From Deltaproteobacteria bacterium (GTDB lineage Bacteria; Myxococcota; JACRCW01): a stretch of 64,000 nucleotides of DNA. The notes under the pieces were generated by a model that made no database searches, was not told the DNA's origin, and worked only from the letters and a program-made list of their open reading frames with translations. This document shows positions 29,319-38,724 of this stretch, in pieces (within the stretch, counting starts at the first letter, position 1; each line of letters starts with the position of its first letter). The stretch spans positions 1 through 64,000 of the forward strand of contig JACRCW010000169.1 in NCBI GenBank assembly GCA_016218805.1, given 5' to 3'. A program made the position numbers and the translations under genes.

Positions 29319-29390
29319 GGGGATCGCGTTCCTCGTGGACGCGGGCCCACCCGGGCACCGCCCGGTCATGTTAAGCAGCAGGCCCGCCGG

Positions 29391-30077
29391 ATGCACGCGC
29401 CCACCGAGGAGACCGTCTTGGCTGCCAGGAGAACCCGAGAGACCCGGACCGAGAGGCTGGCCCGTGCGGCCGCCATCCTGGACGCACTGCGGGCGCGCTG
29501 GCCGGACGCGCGTTGCGAGTTGGCGTTTGAGAACCCCTGGCAACTGCTGGTTGCGGTGATCCTGTCGGCGCAATGCACGGACGCCAAGGTGAACCAGGCC
29601 ACGCCTGCGCTGTTCCGGCGTTTCCCGTCACCGGAGGCGTTGTCCGGGGTGGCCGCGGAGGAGGTGGAGCCGCTCATCCGGACGCTGGGGCTGTTCCGCA
29701 ACAAGGCCCGCAGCCTGGTGGTGACGGCGCGGGCGCTGGTGGAGAAGCACGGGGGGCAGGTGCCGGGCACGCGGGAGGAGTTGCAGGCGCTGGCCGGGGT
29801 GGGGCGCAAGACCGCGTCGGTGGTGCTGGCCAATGCGTTCCGTGTGCCGGCGCTGGCGGTGGACACGCACGTGGGGCGGGTGGCGCGGCGCCTGGGTCTG
29901 ACGACGGAGGAAGACCCCGACGGGGTGGAGCAGGACCTGTGCGCACTGTGGCCGCGTGACGCGTGGGTTGACGCGCACCATGCAACGGTGTTGCACGGCC
30001 GTTATGTCTGTCAGGCCCGCCGCCCGCAGTGCGAGCAATGTCCGCTCATGCCGCATTGCCCGCGGGTGGGCGTATGA
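29391..30077 (+). CDS. nth: Endonuclease III
   Basis: A protein of 228 residues. The helix-hairpin-helix LAGVGRKTASVVLANAF carries the catalytic lysine, VDTHVGRVARRLGL carries the catalytic aspartate, and the C-terminus has the [4Fe-4S] spacing C-X6-C-X2-C-X5-C (CQARRPQCEQCPLMPHC). It removes oxidised pyrimidines from DNA and cuts the abasic site. The ATG at 29391 has no clear ribosome-binding site; a TTG at 29418 is preceded at 6 nt by GAGGAG and may be the true start. Confidence 0.95.
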   Translation: MHAPTEETVLAARRTRETRTERLARAAAILDALRARWPDARCELAFENPWQLLVAVILSAQCTDAKVNQATPALFRRFPSPEALSGVAAEEVEPLIRTLGLFRNKARSLVVTARALVEKHGGQVPGTREELQALAGVGRKTASVVLANAFRVPALAVDTHVGRVARRLGLTTEEDPDGVEQDLCALWPRDAWVDAHHATVLHGRYVCQARRPQCEQCPLMPHCPRVGV

Positions 30078-30167
30078 CGGCGGCATGAGGCCGGGCGGTG
30101 CGCAGCAGCGCCCGGGTGGGAGGCGGGTTTGACAGCGGCCACGTTGGGTCATCAACGGAGGGATTCC

Positions 30168-31268
30168 ATGCGCATTCACGCTGCCACCGCGTGCGCGATG
30201 TGCCTGTGGGCCTGTTCACCCCGCCCGTGGGACAACAACGGGGGGACGCAGGTCACCGACGTGAAGTTGGACCCGCCCGGACCCGGCCAGGGCTTCCAGC
30301 TCAGCACCGGCGCGTTTGAGGTTCCCGTCGGCGACGAGTTGCAGGACTGCTACTTCTTCCAGGTTCCGGGGGCGGCCCCAGACCCCGTCTACGTGACGAA
30401 GCTCGACGTGGCGCAGAACAACGGGAGCCACCACATGAACGTGTTCCGCGTGAAGACCATTGTGCGCGACACGGATGGCAGCGCCAGGCTGGGGCCGGAG
30501 AACGGCGCCGTGTCACGCGGGCGCAACGGAACGGGCGAGTGTTTCAAGAGCCCCAATTGGGCGGACTGGCCGCTGGTCATCAACAGCCAGGCGGGCGGCG
30601 CGCTGTCCTGGGAGTTACCGGCGGGCGTGGCGCACCGCTTTGAACCGGGCGAATGGCTCATGGTGCAGACGCACTACGTGAACGCCACCACGCAGCGGAC
30701 GGATTTCCGCGGGCTGGTGCTGGTGAACTTCTGGACCGCACCGGCTTCCGCGGTGCAACACGAGCTGGGCACGCTGTTCGCAACCAAGCAGTCCATTCGC
30801 ATCTGCCAGGGGAATCCCACGCCGTCTTTTGACGGCACCTGCCAGTTCAACAACCCGGAGCCGGTGCACGTGGTGGCGGCCAATGGGCACTTCCACAGCC
30901 GCGGTACGGAGTTCTTCATGTACGCGTGGGACGGGATGTCCACGCAGCCGGCGCCGCCGGACCGTTTCTACTACTCGGACGTCTGGGACGACCCACCGAT
31001 GTTGCGCTCGCCCGAGCTGGACGCCACGGTGCCCGCGCACGGCGGCGTGTTCTACACGTGCGCGTACGAGTGGATGGAGCCCGCGCCGTCCATTGGTTGC
31101 AGCGGGTTGAACGCGTTGGACGCGGCACCGCATCCGAGCTCACCCACGGGGACGCCGCCGGAGGACCTGGACTGCTGCTACGTGTTTGGCGGGCTGGTTG
31201 AGACGGGCGAGCACTGCAACATCTTTGTCTACTATTGGCCCAAAGTGGACAACATCAACTGCTTCTGA
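30168..31268 (+). CDS. Lipoprotein with a PHM/DBH-like copper monooxygenase fold
   Basis: A protein of 366 residues. The lipobox LWAC (Cys16) predicts a lipoprotein. HHM at 88-90 and His169 in VQTHYVN correspond to the CuH site of peptidylglycine and dopamine monooxygenases. GHFHSRG (His241, His243) corresponds to two CuM ligands. The third CuM ligand, Met in DEMCN of PHM, is His349 here (GEHCNIFVYYW). Several cysteines could form disulfides, as in secreted members. ATG at 30168 has GGAGG 7 nt upstream. Whether it hydroxylates anything is unknown; it may be a copper-binding relative. Confidence 0.65.
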   Translation: MRIHAATACAMCLWACSPRPWDNNGGTQVTDVKLDPPGPGQGFQLSTGAFEVPVGDELQDCYFFQVPGAAPDPVYVTKLDVAQNNGSHHMNVFRVKTIVRDTDGSARLGPENGAVSRGRNGTGECFKSPNWADWPLVINSQAGGALSWELPAGVAHRFEPGEWLMVQTHYVNATTQRTDFRGLVLVNFWTAPASAVQHELGTLFATKQSIRICQGNPTPSFDGTCQFNNPEPVHVVAANGHFHSRGTEFFMYAWDGMSTQPAPPDRFYYSDVWDDPPMLRSPELDATVPAHGGVFYTCAYEWMEPAPSIGCSGLNALDAAPHPSSPTGTPPEDLDCCYVFGGLVETGEHCNIFVYYWPKVDNINCF

Positions 31269-31844
31269 ATGCACGCGCTCCGCTTCAACCGGCTGACCGT
31301 GGACGAGCTGCTCGCCGTGGCGCGGGCGCACCAGGCGCGGTTGCATGACCACGCGCGCGACGAGGTGCGCGCGTGGGGCGGGCGCGTGGCGACGTGCGTG
31401 CGCGGATGGGAAGACGCGCGCGATGCGGAACTGCGCGCCCGCCGCCACCTCTCCGAGGCGCGTGACCGTCGCCGTGACGACGAGGATTCGCTGCGCCAGT
31501 TGCTGACCGCGCTCCATAGCGACGTGGGCCCGCTCCCCACCGACCTGGCCGCGCTGCTGGACCTTCCGGCCGCGGCGCTGGCGGACGCGCTGGCGCCCGT
31601 CGTCGCGTGGATGCGCGGCCTTGCCGGGGTGGATGCGCGGCGGGTGACCGCGGCGGCGGCGCGCACCGCGGCGCTGGTGGAACACGCCGCGCAGGAACAG
31701 ACGGCGGCGCGCGCCCACGTGGACGCGCTGGCGGGGATGGCGGCCGCCGAGGAGGAACTGCGGCGCCGGCTGGCCGCGTCCGCGTACGTGCTGCGGGGTC
31801 TCATGGACGCGGACGCGCTCTTCCCCGCGCCGGAAGCCCAATGA
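31269..31844 (+). CDS. Hypothetical helical protein
   Basis: A protein of 191 residues, rich in Ala, Arg and Leu and predicted almost entirely helical, with no signal peptide. I do not recognise it. Its ATG follows the stop of the copper lipoprotein gene with no gap, and its stop overlaps the next start by 4 bases (ATGA), so the three genes form one operon. Functional links to the lipoprotein are unproven. Confidence 0.6.
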   Translation: MHALRFNRLTVDELLAVARAHQARLHDHARDEVRAWGGRVATCVRGWEDARDAELRARRHLSEARDRRRDDEDSLRQLLTALHSDVGPLPTDLAALLDLPAAALADALAPVVAWMRGLAGVDARRVTAAAARTAALVEHAAQEQTAARAHVDALAGMAAAEEELRRRLAASAYVLRGLMDADALFPAPEAQ

Positions 31845-32593
31845 CGCTGGAACGCGCACATCTGGAGCGGCTGTGCCGCATTCCACCAGAGCAGTTCACG
31901 GCCGAGCGGGACGCCCTGGTCCGTGAGCTCAAGTCCGCCGGCCGCAAGGAAGACGCCGCGGAGGTGAAGGCCCTGCGTCGCCCTTCCACGGCGCTGTACG
32001 CGGTCAACCAGGCCGCGCGGCAGACACCGGAGCAGGTGCAGGCGCTGCTGTCGTTGACGCAGCGCGTGCTCACAGCGCAGCGCGCAGGGGCTCCGGCCGC
32101 CGAGGTGCTGGAGGCCACGCGCCAGCAGCGGGCCGTCCTGCAGTCGCTCGTCGATGCTGCGCGGGCCTTTGCCCCGGACGCCGACGACCGGGTACGGGCG
32201 ATCCTGTCGGCCGCGGCGACGTCACCCGCGGCGACGGAGCAGCTCCGCGCCGGCGTGATGTTGCAGGAGCCCACCGCCGCCGACCTCTCCGAGTTGCTGC
32301 AGGCCCCTGCCCCGCCGCCGGGGGTGGCGCACATTGGCCAGCTGCGGCGGGAGCAGGATGAACGTGCGGAGCGCGAGCGCGCCGCGGAGGAACAGCGACG
32401 AGCCGCGCGGGCCAAGCGGTTGGCGGAACTGGAGCAAGAGGTGGCGCGCGCGGAGGCGGAAGCGCGGGCGGCACACACGCATGCGGAGGAGACGGCAGCG
32501 GAAGCCCGCAAGGCGCGTGAGACGGCGGAGCGCACGGCGCGCGTGCTGGAGGGGCTGCGTTCGCTGCGCAACGACCTGCTCAACGAGAAGTGA
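31841..32593 (+). CDS. Conserved hypothetical coiled-coil protein
   Basis: A protein of 250 residues. The N-terminal part includes KALRRPSTALYAVNQAARQTPEQVQALL, read in pieces. This resembles a conserved hypothetical family, common in Actinobacteria as far as I recall, with the motif KPxxxAWxVNxLAR. The C-terminal 90 residues are a charged coiled coil (EQRRAARAKRLAELEQEVARA). The ATG overlaps the preceding stop. No function is known. Confidence 0.65.
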   Translation: MTLERAHLERLCRIPPEQFTAERDALVRELKSAGRKEDAAEVKALRRPSTALYAVNQAARQTPEQVQALLSLTQRVLTAQRAGAPAAEVLEATRQQRAVLQSLVDAARAFAPDADDRVRAILSAAATSPAATEQLRAGVMLQEPTAADLSELLQAPAPPPGVAHIGQLRREQDERAERERAAEEQRRAARAKRLAELEQEVARAEAEARAAHTHAEETAAEARKARETAERTARVLEGLRSLRNDLLNEK

Positions 32594-32609
32594 ACCGCGT
32601 TTGGCGTTT

Positions 32610-33824
32610 CTACGCGGCAGGGCACGCGGCAAGCGCGCGCTCCATGTCCTCCGCCACGTCGAGCGGATCCTCCACGCCCACGCTGATGCGCACCAGGCCG
32701 TCCGTGATGCCGCGGGCCAACCGCTCCGCCGGGGGGACGCCGCGGTGGCTGCTGCGCGCCGGGATGGTGACGGACGTCGCCACATCGCCCAGGGACGGGA
32801 CCAGCCGGATGTCCTCCAGGTGGCGCACAAACAGCGCGGCCGCGTCCGCGTCCTTGAGCTCAATACACAGCATCATCCCAAACCGCCCGCCGGCGGCGCG
32901 CCCCAGCCACCCCGCCGCGGCGTGACCCGGCAGCGCGGGGTGCACCACGCGGCGCAGCGCGGGCAACCGGCCCGCGGCCCGGCGGTGTTCAAACCGGTGC
33001 GCCAGGAACAGCGCGTTGTCACATGCCGCCGCGGTGCGCAGGTGCAGCGTGCGCAGTCCCCGCGCAAGCAGCCAAGCCTCCAGCGCGCCCAGGTGCGCCC
33101 CCAGCACGCTGCGGCGCGTGCGCACGCGGTCCACCACCGCCCGCGGGCCCGCCACCACGCCCGCGCTCACGTCGCCATGGCCCGCCAGGAACTTGGACGC
33201 GCTGTGGTGCACCACGTCCGCCCCCAGCGCCGCCACCCGCAGCAGCGTGGGCGGCGTGAAGGTGGCATCCACCAGCACCAACGCCCCCGCCGCATGCGCC
33301 AGCGCGGCCACGCGGTCCAGTTCCAGCACCTTCAATGACGGATTGGTGAGCACCTCAAGCAACACCGCCGCAGGGCGGTCCGCCAGCGCCCGCTCCACGG
33401 CGCCCAGGTCCGCCATGTCCACGCGCGCCACGCGGCCGCCGCGCTCGCGGAACATCCCGTTGAGGTAGGTGTCCGTGGTCCCGTACAGGTCCGGCGACGC
33501 CAGCAGCAGCGCCCCCGGCGGGCACAGCGCGTCAATGGCCGCGGTGATGGCCGCCATCCCGGTGGAGAACAGGCAGGCCGCCTCCACGCCTTCCAGCCCC
33601 GCCAGCGTGCGCTCCACGGCGCCATGCAGCGGCGTACCCAGGCGCGCGTACAGCTCGGAATCCCCGCTGGCGTTGAACGCCGCGTCCGCGTCCTCCACGT
33701 TGCGGAACGCCCACGCGGTGGCCTGCGGGATGGGCGGCGCGGTCGGTTCGCCGCGGATGGGCGCGTGCAGCGCGGCGCGCGCGCACTGCGTCCCCACTCC
33801 TGCGGCGCGCTTTCCCGCCGTCAC
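32610..33824 (-). CDS. Cys/Met metabolism PLP-dependent enzyme (cystathionine synthase/lyase family)
   Basis: A protein of 404 residues. [37 protein letters not shown] and [13 protein letters not shown] (PLP lysine) follow the transsulfuration family that includes cystathionine gamma-synthase, cystathionine lyases and methionine gamma-lyase. The substrate-deciding residues cannot be read safely, so the exact reaction is left open. The GTG start overlaps the stop of the upstream UDP-glucuronate decarboxylase by 4 bases, an odd pairing of cell-envelope and amino-acid genes. Confidence 0.85.
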   Translation of the reverse strand: MTAGKRAAGVGTQCARAALHAPIRGEPTAPPIPQATAWAFRNVEDADAAFNASGDSELYARLGTPLHGAVERTLAGLEGVEAACLFSTGMAAITAAIDALCPPGALLLASPDLYGTTDTYLNGMFRERGGRVARVDMADLGAVERALADRPAAVLLEVLTNPSLKVLELDRVAALAHAAGALVLVDATFTPPTLLRVAALGADVVHHSASKFLAGHGDVSAGVVAGPRAVVDRVRTRRSVLGAHLGALEAWLLARGLRTLHLRTAAACDNALFLAHRFEHRRAAGRLPALRRVVHPALPGHAAAGWLGRAAGGRFGMMLCIELKDADAAALFVRHLEDIRLVPSLGDVATSVTIPARSSHRGVPPAERLARGITDGLVRISVGVEDPLDVAEDMERALAACPAA

Positions 33825-34765
33825 GCGTGGCCCTCCGCCACCTGTTTCCGGAAGTACTCCAGGGTGCGCACCAGTCCCTCCTCCAACGGCACCCGCGGCT
33901 CCCAGCCCAGCCGCTGGCGCGCCACACTGATGTCCGGACGGCGCTGCCGCGGGTCATCCGGCGGCAGCGGGCGGTGCTCCAGCTTGGACGAGCTCCCGGA
34001 CAACTGCAGGACCTTCTGCGCCAGCTCCAGCATGGTGAACTCGCCGGGGTTGCCCAGGTTCACCGGCCCCACAAACCCGTCCTGCTCCATCATCTTCACC
34101 ATGCCGGTGACCAGGTCATCCACGTACTGGAATGACCGGGTCTGCTTCCCCTCGCCGTAGATGGTCAGCGGCGCGCCCTTGAGCGCCTGCATGATGAAGT
34201 TGGACACCACGCGCCCGTCGTCAGGCAGCATCATGGGGCCGTACGTGTTGAAGATGCGCACCACGCGGATGTCCACGCCGTTCTGCCGGTGGTAGTCAAA
34301 GAACAGCGTCTCGGCCACGCGCTTGCCCTCGTCATAACAGGAGCGCGGGCCATTGGGGTTCACGTGGCCCCAGTAGCTCTCCGGCTGCGGGTGCACCGCG
34401 GGGTCACCGTAGACCTCGCTGGTGGACGCCTGCAGCACGCGCGCGCGCACGCGCTTGGCCAACCCCAGCACGTGGATGGCGCCCAGCACGGACGTCTTCA
34501 CCGTCTTGACCGGGTTGTACTGGTAGTGCACCGGCGAAGCCGGACACGCCAGGTTGTAGATGCGGTCCACCTCCAGCATGAACGGCTCCACCACGTCGTG
34601 GCGGATGAGCTCAAACCGCGGGTTGCCCACCAGCGCCTCCACGTTGCGCTTGCGGCCCGTGAAGAAGTTGTCCAGGCACAGCACCTCGTGCCCGTCCGCC
34701 AGCAGCCGCCGGCACAGGTGTGACCCGATGAACCCCGCCCCACCCGTCACCAACACGCGCGCCAT
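33821..34765 (-). CDS. UDP-glucuronic acid decarboxylase (UDP-xylose synthase)
   Basis: A protein of 314 residues, an extended short-chain dehydrogenase. [11 protein letters not shown] binds NAD, Y and K of the YxxxK catalytic pair are in [11 protein letters not shown], and [19 protein letters not shown] and [16 protein letters not shown] are hallmarks of UXS/SUD enzymes. It converts UDP-glucuronate to UDP-xylose for polysaccharide or LPS synthesis. ATG at 34765 starts directly at the Rossmann fold. A 7-bp hairpin lies just upstream. Confidence 0.93.
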   Translation of the reverse strand: MARVLVTGGAGFIGSHLCRRLLADGHEVLCLDNFFTGRKRNVEALVGNPRFELIRHDVVEPFMLEVDRIYNLACPASPVHYQYNPVKTVKTSVLGAIHVLGLAKRVRARVLQASTSEVYGDPAVHPQPESYWGHVNPNGPRSCYDEGKRVAETLFFDYHRQNGVDIRVVRIFNTYGPMMLPDDGRVVSNFIMQALKGAPLTIYGEGKQTRSFQYVDDLVTGMVKMMEQDGFVGPVNLGNPGEFTMLELAQKVLQLSGSSSKLEHRPLPPDDPRQRRPDISVARQRLGWEPRVPLEEGLVRTLEYFRKQVAEGHA

Positions 34766-34778
34766 GCCGTCCCTCGCT

Positions 34779-34798
34779 CCCGTGCGCGCCGGCACGGG
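34779..34798. terminator. GC-rich hairpin without a T run
   Basis: CCCGTGC-GCGCCG-GCACGGG is a perfect 7-bp stem with a 6-base loop. It lies in the 132-bp gap between the membrane signalling gene and the UDP-glucuronate decarboxylase gene, both on the minus strand. No T tract follows, so termination would be weak or Rho-assisted; it could equally be a 5-prime hairpin of the downstream gene. Confidence 0.35.
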
Positions 34799-34897
34799 CC
34801 GGGCGCGCGGCGGATGGTTGCCACACCGCGGCACGCCCGCTCAATGCGCGGTGCGCGTCCGCTCCCTGTTGTGTGTTGCCCGGCGGGCGGGCTCCGC

Positions 34898-35440
34898 TCA
34901 GCCGGTGCCCAGCGCCTTGGCCTTGCGGTCGCGGATCGCCTTCAGCGCGGCCCCGGATTCGCCCAGCTTGGGCATGGCCTCGTCAATGGCGGCAATGGCC
35001 TCGCGGTCCTGCTGCTTCATGCCCTCCAGCGTCGCGGCAAACAGGTCAAAGAAACCCTTCATCTCGTCGCCATCACGCAGCGGGCGCATGCTGGGGTAGC
35101 CGCCGTCCTTCAGCTCACGCAGGTAGCGGCTGATGATGTAGATGGGACCCGCAATGCGGTGCGTGACCAGCACGCCCCAGAAACCCAGCGCCACAATCTC
35201 CAGCACCACAAACGCCACCACCACGGTGACAATGGTGGTGCTCTCGCGGCGGCTGATCTCCTGGCCCACCGCTTCGCTCAACTCCAGCAGCTGCGTGTTC
35301 TCGTTGTACGCGCGGTAGATGAAGTACGCGCAGATGATGCTGATGATCGCTCCCATCGCCACCACCAGCCCGGTGTACTTGAGCTGGAACTGCGGATCGA
35401 TGAGCAGGATGCTCCGGCGGTACTGCCGCGGCTGGTTCAT
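34898..35440 (-). CDS. Membrane protein with two TM segments and a HAMP-like region
   Basis: A protein of 180 residues. Transmembrane segments lie at about 23-43 (YTGLVVAMGAIISIICAYFI) and 70-92, flanking a short periplasmic loop of about 25 residues. After the second segment, VTHRIAGPIYIISRYLRELKDG has the HAMP pattern (HRIxGPxxxxxxxL). The C-terminal helix contains no kinase or receptor signalling domain. It may pass membrane signals to a separate partner. The function is unknown. Confidence 0.7.
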   Translation of the reverse strand: MNQPRQYRRSILLIDPQFQLKYTGLVVAMGAIISIICAYFIYRAYNENTQLLELSEAVGQEISRRESTTIVTVVVAFVVLEIVALGFWGVLVTHRIAGPIYIISRYLRELKDGGYPSMRPLRDGDEMKGFFDLFAATLEGMKQQDREAIAAIDEAMPKLGESGAALKAIRDRKAKALGTG

Positions 35441-35610
35441 GGCGGGCTGCTCCCTCTAAGGCGCGTACGATACGCCGAGCCTAGGTAGGACTGCCCCGCC
35501 AGATCAAGGAAGACGCCGCCGCGCCACCCCCGCTTGCACGCGGCCCGCCCCGGCGCGACATCCCACCCGCACCGCGCCCAAGGGGGCGCACCACGGATGG
35601 GAGCAACGCC
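35441..35610. promoter_or_regulatory. Divergent intergenic region
   Basis: These 170 bp lie between the starts of the HAMP-like membrane protein gene and the aldo/keto reductase gene, so both promoters should be here. I see no clear -35/-10 pair, no repeat and no small open frame with a ribosome-binding site. Confidence 0.4.
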
Positions 35611-36585
35611 ATGCAGTACACGCAGCTGGGCCGCACCGGCCTGAAGGTGAGCCGCCTGTGCCTGGGGACCATGAACTTTGGGCCCAACACCACAGAGGAT
35701 GACGCGGTGGCCATCATGGACCAGGCGCTGGAGCTGGGGATCAACTTCTGGGACACGGCCAACGTGTACGGCTGGAAGTCCGGCGAAGGCGTCACCGAGC
35801 AGATCCTGGGGCGCTTCTTTGCCCGCGGCGGCGGCCGCCGGGACAAGGTGGTGCTGGCCACCAAGGTCTACGGCAACATGGGCGAGTGGCCCAACCAGGC
35901 GCGCCTCAGCGCGCTGCACATCCGCCGCGCCTGCGAGCACAGCCTCAAGCGCCTGCAGACGGACCACATTGACCTCTACCAGATGCACCACGTGGACCGG
36001 CACGCGCCGTGGGATGAGATCTGGCAGGCGTTTGAGGTGCTGGTCACGCAGGGGAAGGTGCTCTACGTGGGGAGCAGCAACTTTGCCGGCTGGCAGATTG
36101 CGCACGCGCAGATGGAGGCGCGCGCGCGCCACTTCCTGGGCCTGGTCAGCGAGCAGTCCCTGTACAACCTCACCGAGCGCACCCTTGAGCTGGAGGTCAT
36201 CCCGGCGTGCCGGCAGTTTGGGCTGGGGCTCATCCCGTGGAGCCCGCTGGCCAGCGGCGTGCTGGGCGGGAAGCTCAAGGCGCAGGAGACCCTGTCCCGC
36301 CGCCAGGAGGAATGGGGCCAGAAGGTCTACCACCGCAACCAGGAGGCCGCAGACCGCTACGAGGTGTTCTGCAAGGAGCTGGGCCACCCGCCCGCCGACG
36401 TGGCGCTGGGCTGGCTGCTGCACAACATGGCGGTGACGGCGCCCATCATTGGGCCGCGCACGGTGGCGCAGCTGGAGGCCAGCGTGCGCGCGCTGGACCT
36501 CAAGCTGGACGAGACCGCGCTCAAGAAGCTGGATGAGATCTGGCCGGGCCCCGGTGGCGAGGCGCCGGAGGCCTACGCCTGGTGA
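35611..36585 (+). CDS. Aldo/keto reductase
   Basis: A protein of 324 residues with the family's (beta/alpha)8 signature. The catalytic tetrad is visible: Asp48 and Tyr53 (FWDTANVY), Lys85 (LATKV) and His126 (YQMHHVD). IGPRTVAQLEASVRALDL is the NADPH-binding C-terminal segment. It resembles the group of oxidoreductases often annotated as YajO- or perakine-reductase-like. The substrate is unknown. The next gene is convergent after 18 bp. Confidence 0.92.
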   Translation: MQYTQLGRTGLKVSRLCLGTMNFGPNTTEDDAVAIMDQALELGINFWDTANVYGWKSGEGVTEQILGRFFARGGGRRDKVVLATKVYGNMGEWPNQARLSALHIRRACEHSLKRLQTDHIDLYQMHHVDRHAPWDEIWQAFEVLVTQGKVLYVGSSNFAGWQIAHAQMEARARHFLGLVSEQSLYNLTERTLELEVIPACRQFGLGLIPWSPLASGVLGGKLKAQETLSRRQEEWGQKVYHRNQEAADRYEVFCKELGHPPADVALGWLLHNMAVTAPIIGPRTVAQLEASVRALDLKLDETALKKLDEIWPGPGGEAPEAYAW

Positions 36586-36603
36586 CCACCCGCCACCACC
36601 GCG

Positions 36604-38619
36604 TCACTTGGGCTCAACTTCCGTGTGGTCCACCGCGGTGCACAGCGTCTTCACCGTGACGAACTTGCTGTGCTCATGCAGGCCAATGGCCACGCGGTGC
36701 GTGATGTTGGGCGGGGAGAAGTACCGCGGCTTGTTGGGGTCGCCAATGGGCGTGGTCCGCGCGGCCTCCAGGTCGGGCAGGAGGGCCTTGTCCAGCCAGC
36801 CGCGCGCCTGGTCCTTGGTGATGCCGTGGTTCTGCAGGATGTCCGGGGCCTGCGCTTCCACGCCCTTGAGCATGTTCTGCGCCAGCCCCATGGTCTGCGG
36901 GTTGATGGTCCCGCCCGGCGCAAAGTCCTCCTTCTTGCCACCCAGCCCCACGTAGAGCGCGGCCGCCGACTGTTGCATGAACTTCTGCAGGTCCGCCGGG
37001 GACGCAATGTTCTGCGTCTTGGCCTCCGCGATCATCACCTTGTTCATCACGGGCAAGGCCAGCTTGAAGTACTGCTCCGCGGTCACGCCCGTGCGCTCCT
37101 TGAGCACTTCCAGGAACCCGGCCAGCATGGCGCACGTCGTCACGCCGCCCACGTCCTTGAAGTTGGCGTAGACGTTCATGAAGTCGTTCATGATGTCCGG
37201 CGTGGTCTCCGCGGGCCACGCCAGACCCTTGCCAAACCCCGCCTCGTTCACCGGGTTCTGGATGCCCTCCTTCTTCCACAGCGGCTCAAAGCTGGTCTCC
37301 GGCATGTCCTTGCCGGTGGCAGCCTTGTACTTGGCCTGCACTTCGCCAAACAGCTTCTTCCCCTCGGCGTCGCCCCAGATTTCCTTGAAGGCGGCCTCAT
37401 TGTGGGGGACGTTGAGCATGATGTTGGTGACAATGGTTTTGTGCTCGGCGCAGTAGGTGTGCCACTTGGGGTTGGACTTCAGTTCCGGGTCGTCACGGAC
37501 CCAGCGCTTGTAGAAGTCCAGCGTCGTCTTGAGGTCAATGGTCTTGTAGAAGTCGTTCTTGTAGTCCGGCGGGAACTGGACGCCCTTGTTGAGGATGGCG
37601 TCGGCAATCAGCGCGTTCTGGTTGAGCGTCTTCTGGGGCACGCCCTCCAGGCTCACCATCTGCACGTTGGCCGGGTAGCCCGCCACCTCCCATTGGTTCT
37701 GGTGGTAGGTCTCCGGCGAGTTGGTGGTGCGCCCGCCACCGACGTACGCCCCCAGGTGCGTGTTGCCGCCTTCAGTCTTGAGCAGGGTGCCGGCCAGCTC
37801 CTTGAGCGTGCCGGTGTGCCCTTCCGGGTGGATGTAGCCAATGAGCGCAAAGATGGGGTCATCCGCGCCCAGGCCCATCTCCTTGCGCAGGAAGTCATCC
37901 ATCTGCTGGTGGCCGGGGACGGTCTTGCCGTCGGCCGTCTTCACCGTCGTGTCGTCGCCCACGGCCACAAACCGCATGCCCACCTTGCCGCCGCCCAGGT
38001 CGTAGTGGAAGTCCCGCACGTTGAAGGCGCCGCCGCCGGGCAGCTGCACATCCGTGGTGCCAAACTTGTCCGCCTTCACGCCCTTGTACGCGTCCGCAAG
38101 CGCGGCACTCTTGAGCTTCCACGGCCCGTCAAAGGTGGCCACGCCCTTGAACTGCGGGACGATATCGGTTGGCGCGACGCCCAGGCGCAGGTCCATCACA
38201 CTGCCGCCGGTGCCCACGCCGCCTGTGCCCACCGGGCGGTTGCCGCCGCCGGGCGTGGTCACGGTGCCCGTGCCGGTGCCACCGGTGTTGCCCGTGGGGG
38301 CCGCCGGCCGCAGCGACGTCAGCAACGCCTCCAGGCCTGCCGTCTTGGCCGCCTTGGTCAGGGTCACCCCGCGGCACTTCTCCTCCAGCAGCGCCTTCAC
38401 GGACGCATCCGCACCCGGGAGCGCGGCCAGCTTCATGAGCCACTTGGCCTCGGTCACATTGATGGTGGGCGTGCGGCCGGTCACCAGCTTGGGGAACGTG
38501 TCCGTCAACAGCGTCTTGAGCTGCTGGGCGTCCGCGTTGGCCGGGAACGCGGGCAGCGCGTTGGCGTTGGACGTGGTGGAGGTGCCGGAGACGGGACGGG
38601 TTGGATTGACGGGTGGCAT
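36604..38619 (-). CDS. Large protein of unknown function
   Basis: A protein of 671 residues that I do not recognise. Residues 1-105 form a small helical domain. A Gly/Thr/Pro linker at about 108-140 (TGNTGGTGTGTVTTPGG) follows, then a compact 530-residue region with WEVAGYPANVQMVSLEGVP and HTYCAEHKTIVTNIMLNVPHN. There is no signal peptide, lipobox or membrane segment. GGGGAG sits 7 nt before the ATG, and codon use is host-like. The domain-linker-domain build resembles secreted or effector-type proteins, but no secretion gene is adjacent. Confidence 0.8.
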   Translation of the reverse strand: MPPVNPTRPVSGTSTTSNANALPAFPANADAQQLKTLLTDTFPKLVTGRTPTINVTEAKWLMKLAALPGADASVKALLEEKCRGVTLTKAAKTAGLEALLTSLRPAAPTGNTGGTGTGTVTTPGGGNRPVGTGGVGTGGSVMDLRLGVAPTDIVPQFKGVATFDGPWKLKSAALADAYKGVKADKFGTTDVQLPGGGAFNVRDFHYDLGGGKVGMRFVAVGDDTTVKTADGKTVPGHQQMDDFLRKEMGLGADDPIFALIGYIHPEGHTGTLKELAGTLLKTEGGNTHLGAYVGGGRTTNSPETYHQNQWEVAGYPANVQMVSLEGVPQKTLNQNALIADAILNKGVQFPPDYKNDFYKTIDLKTTLDFYKRWVRDDPELKSNPKWHTYCAEHKTIVTNIMLNVPHNEAAFKEIWGDAEGKKLFGEVQAKYKAATGKDMPETSFEPLWKKEGIQNPVNEAGFGKGLAWPAETTPDIMNDFMNVYANFKDVGGVTTCAMLAGFLEVLKERTGVTAEQYFKLALPVMNKVMIAEAKTQNIASPADLQKFMQQSAAALYVGLGGKKEDFAPGGTINPQTMGLAQNMLKGVEAQAPDILQNHGITKDQARGWLDKALLPDLEAARTTPIGDPNKPRYFSPPNITHRVAIGLHEHSKFVTVKTLCTAVDHTEVEPK

Positions 38620-38724
38620 CAGAAGACTCCCCTCGGTTGACGAGAACGGCCGCGCACTGTTGGCCCCTGTCAGGGCGTTGTCAAGGCAGCGGCCACGCTT
38701 CCCGACGACGCGACGTGAGGTGTC

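Noticed and set aside
36625-38640. A 671-codon plus-strand frame opposite the large orphan
   Set aside because: The minus-strand frame has the better codon bias, a ribosome-binding site and a protein-like composition; the plus-strand product is Arg/His/Val-rich shadow sequence.
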